Positions 10,601 to 21,210 of a stretch of DNA of 64,000 nt are shown piece by piece. The stretch's first letter is position 1. Each line of letters opens with the position of its first letter. The notes under the pieces were generated by a model that did not search any database, was not told the DNA's origin, and saw only the letters and a list, made by a program, of their open reading frames with translations. This DNA comes from Lunularia cruciata. Lineage: Eukaryota > Streptophyta > Marchantiopsida > Lunulariales > Lunulariaceae. The translations under genes were made by a program, and so were the position numbers. The DNA lies in the NCBI GenBank assembly GCA_948567375.1, contig OX419756.1, positions 37,364,552 through 37,428,551 of the forward strand. The letters are read 5' to 3'.

Positions 10601-12215
10601 ATGAAAGGTGAGTCCTTGTGTGTTGATGACCCCTTTGGATGATTGCGCTTCTACAATCTATGGATTAGTTTTTGTAGCAGCCAGAATCTCTAGCCAGAAT
10701 TCAAGGTTAATCTTAACCACTGCCACCAAGTTGTTTGCCATTGGCATGCGAGTGAATGCATTTGCAAGTTGCTTCTTACCTTCCACATAGGTGATTGTCA
10801 TGTTGAAGCGTTGTTGCCACTCTGCCCACCAAATCTGGTGACAAGATAGATCCTTTTGTGTCTCGAGGTAGACTAGAGGTTTGTAGTCTATCTCTACTAC
10901 AAATGCCTTCTCGCCCAAATAGTGCTTCCAATGCTTGGTTGCCAGAATGATGGCTAGCTCTTCTCATTCTATAGTGTGGTAGTTGCTTATAACAACTTTC
11001 AAGAGAAATATGCAATTGGATGCCATCCGTCATGCCACTCTTGTTGTAGGACTGCTCCTATTGCTATGCTTGTTGCATCTCTAGCCAACTTGATTGGACG
11101 TTTTGGGTCATATCACTTCAAGATTGGTGCATGAAGCAAGGAGGATTTCAATTTTTGAAACGCCAACTCTTGTGCGGTTCCCCATGTCCACTTCTTCCCC
11201 TTGCTTAGTAGTGTTGTTAAAGGCTGTGCCACCTTGGAGAAGTCCTTGAAAAATGTATGATAGAATCCCATCAACCCCAAGAAGCTCTTGAGTTAAGTCT
11301 GATTTTTTGGGGCACTCCATTTTTGAGTGACCTCTATTTTATTGGTCAATACTTGAATGCCCTCTGCACTTACTCTATGCCCCAAGTAGTCTACTTCAGA
11401 CTTGCCAAACTTGCACTTTGAGATTTTGGCGTACAATCAATTCTGTCTTAGAATCTAGAGGACCTCTTGTAGATGTTGTTTGTGTTTTGTCATCGTGCAA
11501 TTGTATACTTAGATATTGTCCAAGAAGACGATAATAGACTTATCCAAGTATGGACAAAATATATCATTCATTAGACTTATGAAAGTGGCAGGTGCATTGG
11601 TGAGGCCAAAAGGCATCACAAGATACTCAAAGTGAACATACTTGGTTCAAAAGGTAGTTTTGTACACATCCTCCTCTACAATTCAGATTTGATTGTAACC
11701 ACTCTGCAAGTCCAATTTGGTGAAGTATCCCATTCCATGGAGTTGATCAAACAAGTCATCCATGCTAGGTAAGGGGTATTTGTTCTTCATTGTTTGTCAA
11801 TTTGTTGATTGTTGATTGATTTGTTGAGACCTTGATAGTCAATGCACATGCGCATTGTACCATCCTTCTTCACAAACAAGACAAGAGCCCCATATGGTGA
11901 TACGCTAGGTTGGATGAACCCCTTTTGCAGCATCTCCTCAATTCAAGTCTTACACTCCTCCAACTCATGAGGTGATAGGCCATATAGGGCCTTACAAGGA
12001 GGTGTCTTCCTCAAGAGTGTCTCAATTTTATGATCTACTCTCCTTTTTGGTAGTAAGCCTGAGGGCAAATCATTGGGAAAGACATCTTGAAATTCATCTA
12101 CCACAACCTTCAATTTCTCAAGAATTTGTCCATCAAGTTGTGCACTCTAGACTTCTCTTATGAGACTCATGAAACATCTATTGGTCTTATAGACAATTGC
12201 CGTCCCTATGACATA
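10601..12215 (-). pseudogene. D reverse transcriptase and RNase H
   Basis: RNase H-like segments are at 11033-10658 (EIDYKPLVYLETQKDLS, WWAEWQQRFNMTITYVEGK). RT motifs are scattered through 12200-11040, including [14 protein letters not shown] near 11850 and QMDL.SGYNQ-type sequence near 11690. The catalytic motif near 11520 reads FLDN instead of F/YxDD. Multiple stops leave no frame longer than about 90 codons. Confidence 0.65.
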
Positions 12216-12227
12216 TAGAGATAGTTC

Positions 12228-12599
12228 CTACTTGTGTGATTTTTCTTTAACCCCAATGATTGACCATTGGTGGGTTCTTGCTACTTTCTTCCTCCAATCT
12301 ACCATAGGGTTGTAATGCTCCATCCACGACATGCCTAGGATTGCATCATAACAAGCTAATTGTATCACTCGCCACTCAATTGCTTCTTGATATTCTCCTA
12401 CAAAGAGCATTACTCGTCTAGGTAATGATTCAATCCTCTCTATTTGCCCGTTAAGCAACTCTACTTCTTCACTCCCATCTCTCTTTAGATCCATTCCCAA
12501 TCTTATTGCAACAAAGCAAGATAAGAAATTCTTTGTTGCTCCCGGATCAATTAATACTCTCACTTGATTGCCTTCTAGGACTCTGTTCACAACAATCAA
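12228..12599 (-). pseudogene. D aspartic protease
   Basis: Open frame of about 123 codons. VLIDPGATKNFL matches the D-S/T-G active site of retropepsins with P in place of the usual S/T. It is followed by the YDAILGMSWMEHYNP motif typical of plant gypsy proteases. It would cleave the Gag-Pol polyprotein. It lies between gag and RT as expected. The substitution and flanking stops argue that it is inactive. Confidence 0.7.
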
Positions 12600-12629
12600 T
12601 TGTGAGGTTTCCTTTTGGGATCTTTGCGC

Positions 12630-13509
12630 ATTAGTCTTCTTCCTTCACTTGCTTCTCTACTTCCTTATTGAGCCAGTAAGGCCGCAAGGTACATTTACTG
12701 GTGATCTCCATTTCATAAAGTGATTTCCACCTCCTCCTCTTCAATGTGCCTCTCCGTGTTGTTCAAAGATCGCTTGTAAGAAGGCTGAGGGCCTCTAGGG
12801 AAACGAGTGCAACAATTGGTAGACATGTACCCAATACGGCCACAATTGAAGCAACGGTGTTGTTCCCCTTGAGTTCCTTCTCCTCATGAAACTCCATCTC
12901 TTTGTTCTTCTACTCGTCCATGCTCCTATTGAAGCGGTTGTGCTCCTTGATCTCAAAATCAAAGGTTGCCCAATTCTATTGGTATTGGTCCACCCATGTG
13001 TGGCATTTCTGCTTGATAATGTTGAGGCGGAACTACTTTTTCACCCCCACCTACTGCTCTGCTATTCTTTGTGCACAAGCAATGGCTTCAAATACTATGC
13101 AAGGATTTTGCATCATGACTTCTTGGCAAATCTGCTCCTTTAACCCTTGTTTGAAATTGTCAAGAGCCTTTGCTTGACTCATGTTGGTTATCATGACTTG
13201 TAGATCTAGAAATGCCTCCACATACTCTTGTATGTTGTTCTTCTGTCTCAATCCCCATAGTCGAGTTAGAGCCATTTGCACAGAATCCACCGATTGGAAA
13301 TTCTTCAACAATCCTTCTTGCATTGCCGTCCATGTGACCTCCCTTCTCTTGGCCAACATGGATAGTTCCCAAGCATCATACTATGTGAGGGCTTTATTGG
13401 TCAAGTACCCACATGCAAACACACCTGCATCATGCTCCGTGATCTCTGTTGAGAACAATTGGAAATATTGATTCATTCTCAAGATCCAGTTTTCCACTAC
13501 TCCTATCAT
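12630..13509 (-). pseudogene. D gag, main part
   Basis: The retrotransposon Gag core is at 13359-13051 (EVTWTAMQEGLLKNF, ALTRLWGLRQ, YVEAFLDLQ, DNFKQGLK). A zinc knuckle at 12853-12811 reads CFNCGRIGYMSTNC, with Y where the CCHC histidine should be. Upstream, VVENWILRMNQYFQLF is the conserved start of the core. The 5' part of gag is at 26884-26618, beyond the R insertion. Several stops are present. Confidence 0.72.
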
Positions 13510-14140
13510 ACGTTGTTGCGGTGATCAGTTGGTCTCGGGAGTGCACCAAGCACATGACTACTTGCGCTCAGACTGCTAGGCTTGTCAACTATTCAAAGCC
13601 CTTTGTAATCAGACGCTCTCTCTACTTGCCCGGCTGGCAGTCCTTGCTAGAGCAGCAGCTTGCTATTGATCTTTCTAAATGTAGGCTCAGGGTTAATGGC
13701 TTCATTGGCGCAATTGTATTCTTCAAGCTTCATTGCCAATGTTAAAGTTTTGTCCATGTTTAGTTGTGTTCAATGGGCTGTGATGTAATTCCTCTAAAGA
13801 ATCACAGTCTATGGCCAGGTTCAGATAATCATGATCAGGTCAGTGACAGGTCTTGGAAATGCAGCTCGACTAAGACTAAGAGCTCCAAGATTGGAGTCCT
13901 CTCACTTTTACTATTCATGGACTAAGGATTCACATTCATCAAGGAAGTATATATTTATCGTAATCCCAAGCCTTGCAATTATAAATTTTTGAGGGAAACC
14001 TAAGCAGCTTCAAACAATACAATAACCGACTAAAATCTTCAACGGCAAAGCATGTACATGGAGGAGGAGAACTAAGCAAGTTTTACATCCTAACCCTTAT
14101 AATTCTTAGCCCTCCATTTCTCCTGAAACTCCTTTTGTCC

Positions 14141-14456
14141 TGTGAGCCGGCCTGTCTCTCACTCAAGATGAACCTCTGATGGCTATTATAGTAGCGCACC
14201 ATGGACTAAGAAGGCAAGGAACCCCAACTCCATCATACTCCTCCAAGGCTAACACTCCAAGACTCAAGACATTGATCACTAGAGAACTCAATGAGAGAGA
14301 GATAGTTGCAAATGAAAGGATGATGAGTACCTCCTCACCCCTTGTTTATATACTTGTGAAATAGTTACGTACCAAAGTTACTAATTACCGTAGTAACTCA
14401 AGTTACTAGACTACACAATATCACAATACCACACACATGAACAAATGGGTGTTACA
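14141..14456 (-). mobile_element. F 3' LTR (internally deleted)
   Basis: 316 bp. The first 270 and last 40 bases match the 5' LTR almost exactly, and about 370 internal bases are missing at the 'gacta|cacaatatc' junction (about 14412). Just upstream on the minus strand CCAGGGGTAAA is the likely PPT. Confidence 0.85.
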
Positions 14457-14767
14457 TTTACCCCTGGACTAGGTTTTCACTTTGTCCTCAAAGTGAAGGT
14501 CTCTCTACCTTCTATGGTACATCTTCAACTTATCATGGTTAATCCTATCAAAGTGTCTTCCTCCCAACTCCTTGAGATCATAGGTGTAATTTCCCCACAC
14601 CTTCTCCACATTGAAAGGTCCAAAGTACTTAGGCAAAAACTTCTTTTGCACTCTCTTGAATCAAATGGAATTAAACAACATCACCCAATCACCTTCTTTG
14701 AAAGTCTCCACCTTCTTCTTGCCTTGCCTCTTGTCATAGCTCTCCTTTTGTTTCCTTTGGGCTCCAC

Positions 14768-16703
14768 TCAAACCATAGCAACTGCTCTTGCCTCTTCCAA
14801 CTCCATGAGTTGATCCTTCCTTGACTTCTCTGCATCACCTCCTTGTGCTTTCTTCAATCTCCTATGAATGCTTTGGAAGGTAGGAAGATCAAAGTGAATA
14901 GGTAAGGTAGACTCAATACCATACACCAATTGAAATGGAGAATATCCGGTGGAAGTCTTCATGGTTGTCCTATACTCCCACAAAACTGCATGAATCCTCT
15001 TGTCCCAATGATGTTTAGCCCCCTCCATTTCTGCATCTTTGGCCAACATCATGCACAAGGTTTGATTGGTTCTCTCTGCCAAGCCATTGGAATTTGGCTT
15101 ATAGGATGTAGTTACTCTATGTGTGATAGAGAAATGTTGTAGTATGGCTGTAGTAATGCTTCCTGTAAACTCTCCTCCTCTATCAGAAACTAACTCCAAA
15201 GGGCATCCAAACCTAGTGATAATGCGTTCATAAAGAAATCTACCCACTTCATCTTCATTCTTGTCCCTCAATGGTCTAGCCTCAACCCACTTGGTAAGGT
15301 AATCAGTAACTACCACAATGTACCGATTGTTCCTTGGGGTTCTATTGAGAGGACCTACAAAATCAATTCCCCACTTCTCAAAAGGTCCTAGCAATGGAAT
15401 TGATCTAAGTGGTGGAGTGGATGTAGACTTTCTAGCAAAAGCTTGACAAACATGACAAGTCTTGCAATAATCAAGACAATCCTTGAAAATCCCTCTCCAA
15501 TGGTAACCTGCATCTAGAATCTTGAAAGCAGTCACCTTTCCTGCAAAGTGTCCTCCACATACTAAACCTTCATGAAACTCCTTTATGAGTAGGATAGACT
15601 CTTCCTTACCCACTGCTCTTTGAAGTAGACCATCTGCTCCTTGGTGAAAAAGAATATCCTCCACCATTGTGTAAGGTCTAGATCTTGCTGCAAGGGCCTT
15701 CCTCTCCCTAGCATGCATCCCTTCTGGATAGTTACCTCTTGTCACAAAGTCCACAATCTCCTTGTACTCCATTGGAACCTCTTGAGTGACTGAGATTGTC
15801 ATGAGCTCCTCATCCGGGAAGGAATCATCCACTAGCTCATCTCCATCATGATCATAGGCTCTAGATAACAAATCAACATTTGCATGTTTCTTTCCTGGCC
15901 TATCCTCAATGGTGTAGTCATACTCAAACAAGAGTATCATCCATCTTGCTAGTCTCCCTTCAACATTAGGCTTGTTGAAGATGTACTTCAAAGCCTTGTG
16001 ATCCATGACAATGGTGGCTTTCCCTGCAATCAAGTAGTGTCTAAACTTCTTGAGACCAAAGATCACTGCCAACCCTTCTCTCTCCGTGACAGAGTAGTTC
16101 TTCTCTGCTGAAACCATCTGCCTACTAGCATAAGCTATTGGATGATCATGCCCATCTTGGTCTAATTGACTAAGAGTGCATCCTATAGCTAAATTAGAAG
16201 CATCAGTGTAGAGGATGAAAGGCTTACTCCAATCAGGTTTAGCAAGAATTGGAGCTACAACAAGGGATTGCTTGAGCTCCTCAAAAGCTTTGAGAGCCTC
16301 CTTGTCTTCCAAAATCACCATGTAATCTACACCCTTCTTCATGTAGATGGTCAATGCATAAGCCTTGTTGGAAAATGAGAAGATGAACCTCCTATAGTAC
16401 CCAACCATCCCCAAGAATTGACGTAACTTTGTCAAGCTTGAAGGGAATGGAAGGTCTGAGATTTTCCTCACCTTCTCAACTGCTATTCCATCCTTGGAGA
16501 TGATGTGCCCCAAAAGTAGACCTTCTTCACATCCAAAAATGCACTTCTCTGGGTTGAGTGATGCATTTGCCTCATCCAAGCATTGCAAGACTTTGATTAG
16601 GTGCTCAAAGTGCTCCTCCTTGCTCCCATAGACACAAAAGTCATCAATGAAGTATCCTTGCTTGAAGTAAATCTTGTAGGAGTATCCTTGCTTGAAGTAA
16701 ATC
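14768..16703 (-). CDS. F pol: RT C-terminal part, RNase H and integrase
   Basis: The frame is open for more than 600 codons. It begins with RT: GYFIDDFCVYG holds the catalytic F-x-D-D, then LGHIISKDGI and LRQFLGMVGYYRRF. RNase H follows with FILYTDASNLAIG, EREGLAV, VMDHKALKYIF and the LLSR end. Integrase has the HHCC zinc finger (H-x4-GHF...CKTCHVC), then WGIDFVGPL, LVSDRGGEF and NGLAERTNQ giving D, D and E. All catalytic residues of RNase H and integrase are present. Protease and RT motifs upstream of FIDD are absent, removed by a deletion joining this frame to gag. The protein ends QLMELEEARAVAMV without chromodomain, as in Tat elements. It could supply integrase but not cDNA synthesis. Confidence 0.85.
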
Positions 16704-17826
16704 CTTGAGAAGAGTGAACATCCTCTGCAAAACGAGCTCTCTTCTTCTCTTGTGCCAAAAGCTCCAAATTAAGACCCTTGGAGTTTGAGCACTCTCCCTT
16801 CTCATACTTGCTCTCAACCACATCTATGGATGCTATCCCCTTACCTTTGTTGGGATTAGGAGCCACTTGGGTTTCACTACCTCCCTCTTTCCCTCTATTG
16901 GCTCCCTCATAACCTCTTCCTCCATGGTAAGTGGAATTTGGGCAATTCCTTTGGATATGGCCTCTTCCTCCACAACCAAAACAATTTCTATCATTGAAAT
17001 TGTTGGCTGGTTGGCCTCCTCTATATGGATAGTTTCCATAACTCCTAGGCCCTCTCCCTGCATTCTGATCCACCTCTCTCTTCTCCCATAGTTGCACCAC
17101 ATTGATCTTGAGATCGGCAAGTTGTTCTGTGATGGGTTGGAGTGGATCTTTTGGTGGAGGTGCAAGAATTGGAGCAACTACTACTTGTGGTGCAACCCTT
17201 GTCACCAAAGTATCAGAAGTTCCACCATACTTGTAGCCTTGAGGAGGATGCACAACGTCCTTCACCACCAAATCACTCTCATCCACTTCCAAACTCTCCT
17301 CCATACGAATTGCAATCTTGATAGCTTCAACCTTGGAAGAAGGTTTCTCATATCTCATCTTACTTCTAATTTGTGGTCTCAACCCTCCCACAAAATTCTT
17401 GGTGAGCATGGCCCCTATGCCAATCATTGTAGTCTCCACATCATCCCTACCCTTCCTCAACACTATGTGAAATCTGGACTCCAACTTTTCCACTCTTTCC
17501 ACATAGACTCTCACTTTCTCTCCGTCTCCTTGCTTGAGAAATGTAACCTCACTCATCAATCTCTCATAACTCTCATCAGGAAGAAAGTTCTCAATGAGTG
17601 CTGATGTCAAAGTCTCCCAAGACTCCTCTTCCCCATCTCTCCTCTCTCTTGTTTGGTATTCTGACTCATACCATGTAAGTGCTACATCCTCAAAGAATTT
17701 TGGTAATAATGAGACCCACTCATTCTTCCTCCTCTCATTGTTTCCTATGCATGCTCTTTTGAAGTCTCTCACAAAGGCCTCCACATCTTCTCCATCCTTG
17801 CCAAAGAAAACCGGAAGTTTCCCCAT
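16597..17826 (-). CDS. F gag
   Basis: 409 codons without a stop from MGKLPVFFGKDGEDVEAF. Residues about 1-190 are the retrotransposon Gag core (WYESEYQTRERRDGEE, FLKQGDGEKVRVYVERVEKL, NFVGGLRPQIRSKM). At about residue 285 is an intact zinc knuckle, CFGCGGRGHIQRNC (CX2CX4HX4C), for RNA binding. The last 30 or so residues (TSSKDTPTRFTSSKDT onward) are RT DNA read in the wrong frame, because a deletion fused gag to pol here. It would form the virus-like particle of F. Confidence 0.85.
   Translation of the reverse strand: MGKLPVFFGKDGEDVEAFVRDFKRACIGNNERRKNEWVSLLPKFFEDVALTWYESEYQTRERRDGEEESWETLTSALIENFLPDESYERLMSEVTFLKQGDGEKVRVYVERVEKLESRFHIVLRKGRDDVETTMIGIGAMLTKNFVGGLRPQIRSKMRYEKPSSKVEAIKIAIRMEESLEVDESDLVVKDVVHPPQGYKYGGTSDTLVTRVAPQVVVAPILAPPPKDPLQPITEQLADLKINVVQLWEKREVDQNAGRGPRSYGNYPYRGGQPANNFNDRNCFGCGGRGHIQRNCPNSTYHGGRGYEGANRGKEGGSETQVAPNPNKGKGIASIDVVESKYEKGECSNSKGLNLELLAQEKKRARFAEDVHSSQGFTSSKDTPTRFTSSKDTSLMTFVSMGARRSTLST
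16651..16703. repeat. 30 bp tandem duplication at the F deletion junction
   Basis: The 23-mer agtatccttgcttgaagtaa+atc occurs at 16651-16673 and 16681-16703. It marks the place where gag is joined to RT just upstream of FIDD. It is probably repair slippage at the deletion point. Confidence 0.75.
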
Positions 17827-18037
17827 CTTAACCTCTCACTATCTTTCTTTCTCTCAAATGTTTTTTTTCTCTTTTCTTTTCTCTCACTCTATTACTAATA
17901 GAGTATATACATGACTAACACCATCTGAGAATTATCCACTCTAGGGAACACAAAAGGTTCAGGTTGCTCCAAGATTTCTATAGCAACATCAAATCCTAGA
18001 GTGCATATTAATCTAAGTTGAAAGATTATCTCCATCA

Positions 18038-18511
18038 CTAATCTTGAGAACTAGCTGATGAAGGTGGTAGTATTTCTGTAGCTGTACTAAGACTCTCTCC
18101 AAGATTCTTCACCAAAGTTTCCAAAAGTGCTTTTACTCCACTACACTCATGTCCTTTTGGAAGTCCTTCAACTCCACAAACCTCACACAACTCCTTGGTC
18201 TTAGATCTTCTCCCTCCCAATCTTGGTGAAGAAGGTCCAACATGCAAACCCAAGACAAGTAAGCCTCTCCTTTCCCTCAATCTCTTGCTCTCAAAGGTCA
18301 ATGGACATGAACTTGCCTTATGTCCCTTCTCTCCACATAGAAAGCACTTAGACTCACTCTTTCCTCCAAGTGGTGTAGGTTTTTGGATCCTCTCAATACT
18401 CTCTTCAAATTCTATTGTAAACTCTCTTTTCCTCAAATCCACCCCTACAATCACCTCAAACCCTTGGGGAACCTTGCATAATCTCAATTTCCACTCTTGA
18501 TGATCCTCCAT
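18038..18511 (-). CDS. F ORF0: small zinc-knuckle protein upstream of gag
   Basis: 157 codons, MEDHQEWKLRLCKVPQGFEV to SSASSQD. A CCHC knuckle CFLCGEKGHKASSC (about residues 56-69) is followed by a second cysteine cluster, CEVCGVEGLPKGHEC (about 109-123). Residues 10-45 resemble a short beta-rich RNA-binding-like stretch, but I cannot assign a family. It lies between PBS and gag, where Ogre/Tat elements can carry an extra ORF. The open frame in a young element suggests it was functional. Role in nucleic-acid binding is inferred from the knuckle only. Confidence 0.65.
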   Translation of the reverse strand: MEDHQEWKLRLCKVPQGFEVIVGVDLRKREFTIEFEESIERIQKPTPLGGKSESKCFLCGEKGHKASSCPLTFESKRLRERRGLLVLGLHVGPSSPRLGGRRSKTKELCEVCGVEGLPKGHECSGVKALLETLVKNLGESLSTATEILPPSSASSQD

Positions 18512-19347
18512 GTTCCCAAGATGAATCTAAACACTCAAACATGCTTTTTGTTGATCTCAAACTCCTCATGCATGAGATCTCCACTCTGCAGAATTGACCC
18601 TTCCTCACAATGTCACTCAAATCTCCCAACCACTATGTCACAGTCCTCTGAAATTTTTCACACTTGATCACAACTCTAGGGTGTCCCTCCTTGCAAAATT
18701 TCAGATCTTTTCATTGAGCCATTTGGCCTAGAAACCTTTCTATTCAGCACCCATATTTCAGATTTGGTCTAAAAACCACCCCCTTCAATTCAAAAACTCA
18801 TTTCTCCTTGAGAAAGAATGATCTTTCTCTTATTTTTGTGGCAGCAGGTAGGATACAATGCACTTAATTTTCTTGGAAATTTTCAGTACAATTCACTAAA
18901 AATTGAAGAAATGGAAGACTCTGTACAATTTTCCAGAGAGCAGGCAGTTGCGGGAGCACTTTACCCTATCAACTTTCAAACATTCTAGCCCAGTGCGCAT
19001 AAAAGCTCTCACAATAATTTCAAGTGTGCTAACTGAAAGATAACCTAAGCTATCATGTGTAGAAATCTCAAGTCCAGATCTCAAACTTGAGATTTTGCCC
19101 AAAATCACCTTAATCTCCAAAATCTGCAATCCACCTCACACAATCTCTCCAATTCCTCTCATGTGTACAAGATGTACAAAATCACCTCAAAGACATCATA
19201 ATGAACTACAGGGTATAAAAATGGATCTTGATTCTCTAACATAAATTCAGCCCTCTCCTCTCCTAATGTTCTCTCCAAGTGAGCTCTCATAGCCTCCTTC
19301 TGCCTAATGTAGAATTGAACGCGGAACATTATCTTGCCTTCTAGAGA
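18512..19347 (-). other. F leader with a short ORF spanning LTR end and PBS
   Basis: Non-coding leader between PBS and ORF0, with one notable frame: 77 codons on the minus strand from 19392 (inside the LTR end) through the PBS to 19159 (MRDRPAHIF, FRVQFYIRQKEAMRAHL, LGEERAEFML). D's leader holds a frame of similar size and position (27348-27127: IKVMYIQREQMRVLLVHHFG). No known domain is recognised. Confidence 0.4.
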
Positions 19348-19366
19348 GGTCCCGGCAACGGAACCA
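19348..19366 (-). promoter_or_regulatory. F primer-binding site
   Basis: The minus strand reads TGGTTCCGTTGCCGGGACC starting four bases inside the 5' LTR. It resembles the tRNA-Asp-type PBS (TGGCGCCGTTGCCGGGGAT) used by Tat/Athila elements but with changes; the cognate tRNA is uncertain. Confidence 0.7.
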
Positions 19367-19370
19367 AAAA

Positions 19371-20058
19371 TGTGAGCCGGCCTGTCTCTCACTCAAGATG
19401 AACCTCTGATGGCTATTATAGTAGCGCACCATGGACTAAGAAGGCAAGGAACCCCAACTCCATCATACTCCTCCAAGGCTAACACTCCAAGACTCAAGAC
19501 ATTGATCACTAGAGAACTCAATGAGAGAGAGATAGTTGCAAATGAAAGGATGATGAGTACCTCCTCACCCCTTGTTTATAAACTTGTGAAATAGTTACGT
19601 ACCAAAGTTACTAATTACCGTAGTAACACAAGTTACTAGACTAAAAGTCAAGTAAAGTCAAAAAGTAGAAAGGAATATCCATTCACATGGGCATATTCCC
19701 CTAAGCATGTGGTCCTATCTTGACCCAACCACTAAGTCAAGGATTCCTTCACATGGGCTATCCTTGGACTAAAGAAGAATCCAAAACAAAAAGGCTTGCG
19801 GGCCCAAGAGTTCTCAACTCTTTCCTCAAAGCCAAACACCTAGGAATAATACCCAGTCAACACACTAAAATCCAAAATAGTGGTGCTCATCTTTTCTACT
19901 TCCTCTAAAGTAAGGTCCCCTCTATCTTAGCTATGACTAACTTTAGCTAACCATGACTAATATAGAACCATCCTTTATCTCTAAATAATATCTCTTAAGT
20001 ACTTGTAATACCGAGCTAAATATCACAATACCACACACATGCACAAATGGGTGTTACA
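19371..20058 (-). mobile_element. F 5' LTR
   Basis: 688 bp, minus strand TGTAACACCC to GGCCGGCTCACA. 'cttgtttataaacttg' (19570-19585) is a TATA-like region. It is the full-length reference for the F LTR family; the solo copy at 8709-9402 matches it. Confidence 0.88.
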
Positions 20059-20791
20059 GTCCACCCATCAACTCCTGGAAAACATTGCTGCTTTGAAAAA
20101 GAACTCTTTGTTACTTCACAAAATTCCACTGTCAGCCCTTCATCTTTCTCTCAAAACTCCTCCTGTCATTTCCCATCAACTCCTAGAAAACATGCTGCTT
20201 CAAAAAGAACTCTTTGTTACTTCACAAAATTCCACTGTCAGCCCTCTGTTCCTCTCAAAACTCATACAACTTCTCCTTTGAAAACTCCTCTGTCCTTTTC
20301 CCAAAAACCCTATTATCAGCCCTTTATCTTTCTCTTGAAATTCCTCCTGTCATTTCTCATCAACTTCATGGAAAAACATTGCTCTTCAAAAAAAAGGAAC
20401 TCTTTCTTACTTCACGAAATTCCACTGTCAGCCCTTTGTTCCTCTTGAAACTCCTGCAACTTCTCCTTTGAAAATTCCTCTGTCCTTTTCTCAAAAATGC
20501 TATAGTCAGCCCTTCATCTTTCTCTCAAAACATCTCCTATCATTTCCCCTCAACTTCATGAAAAACATTGCTGCCTCAAAACTCTCTTGTCACTTCCCAA
20601 AACCCCATTGTCAGCCCTTTGTTTCTCTCGAAAACTCTTTCTGTCCACCCATCAACTCCTGGAAAACATTGCTGCTTCTAAAAACCTCTTGTCACTTCCC
20701 AAAATCCCAATGTCAGCCCTTTGTTTTCTCTCAAAACTCCTGCAAACTTCTCCTTCCAAAACTCCTTTGTCATTTCCCAAAAAGCCCTACT
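20059..20791. repeat. R tandem array, first block
   Basis: Degenerate tandem repeats of two alternating modules. One, about 80 bp, contains 'cagcccttcatctttctctc' and 'tgcaaacttctcctt'. The other, about 100 bp, contains 'tccacccatcaactcctgg' and 'aaaacattgctgc'. It continues after the solo A LTR at 24577. Long open frames here are an effect of stop-poor repeats, not genes. Confidence 0.85.
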
Positions 20792-21182
20792 GTCAATGTG
20801 GTGCCCACATTTTTTGTTTTTTTCAAAATAAAGGAGAAGAAGTGCATAGAGAAGTCGGATTGCACCTATATGACCAAAGAAAGCAAAGAAAGGAGTCTTC
20901 GGGAGGAAACCCGAAGTAAAGTGACTTCAAGTCATAAGGCGAATTACTCAAAAATGCCATGTCAGCATACAACCCAAAGTAAATTGTCTTTGGATCGGGG
21001 GGGAGCTCAACCCGAGGCGAAGACGGTCTTACAACCTTTCATCGGGGCAAGAAATTCAAGAAGGGGCCGTTTCAAAACTGGTGGCTCATACGCGCAAAGG
21101 TTGATTGACAGTGACAGGTGCATGTTGGAGGTGTGATTTCTTGGTAGGAACTCAAAGTGACGGAAGACAAAGAAGCGCAACT

Positions 21183-21190
21183 CTATAAAA
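21183..21190 (+). promoter_or_regulatory. TATA-like box of the LTR gene
   Basis: CTATAAAA lies 20 bases before the conserved ATG at 21211 in the best A LTR. It is present at the same place in four other A copies. Confidence 0.5.
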
Positions 21191-21210
21191 ATCGAAACTG
21201 CAACGACGAA

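Larger units (their letters stand above)
14141..20058 (-). mobile_element. F: Ty3/gypsy (Tat-like) element, deleted
   Basis: LTRs are at 19371-20058 (5', minus strand) and 14141-14456 (3', internally deleted). Ends are TGTAACACCC...GGCTCACA. TSD is GTCC (14137-14140, 20059-20062). The minus-strand PBS TGGTTCCGTTGCCGGGACC lies four bases after the LTR. Inside are ORF0, gag and a pol lacking protease and most of RT. LTRs differ at about two sites over 270 aligned bases, so this is a young insertion. It lies in R's tandem array. Confidence 0.87.

Noticed and set aside
14179-14364. 61-codon frame repeated at 19409-19594
   Set aside because: It lies in the two F LTRs on the antisense strand. Its repetition reflects LTR identity, not a gene.
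14768-17826. F as an autonomous element
   Set aside because: Protease and RT motifs upstream of FIDD are missing and the 3' LTR has an internal deletion.
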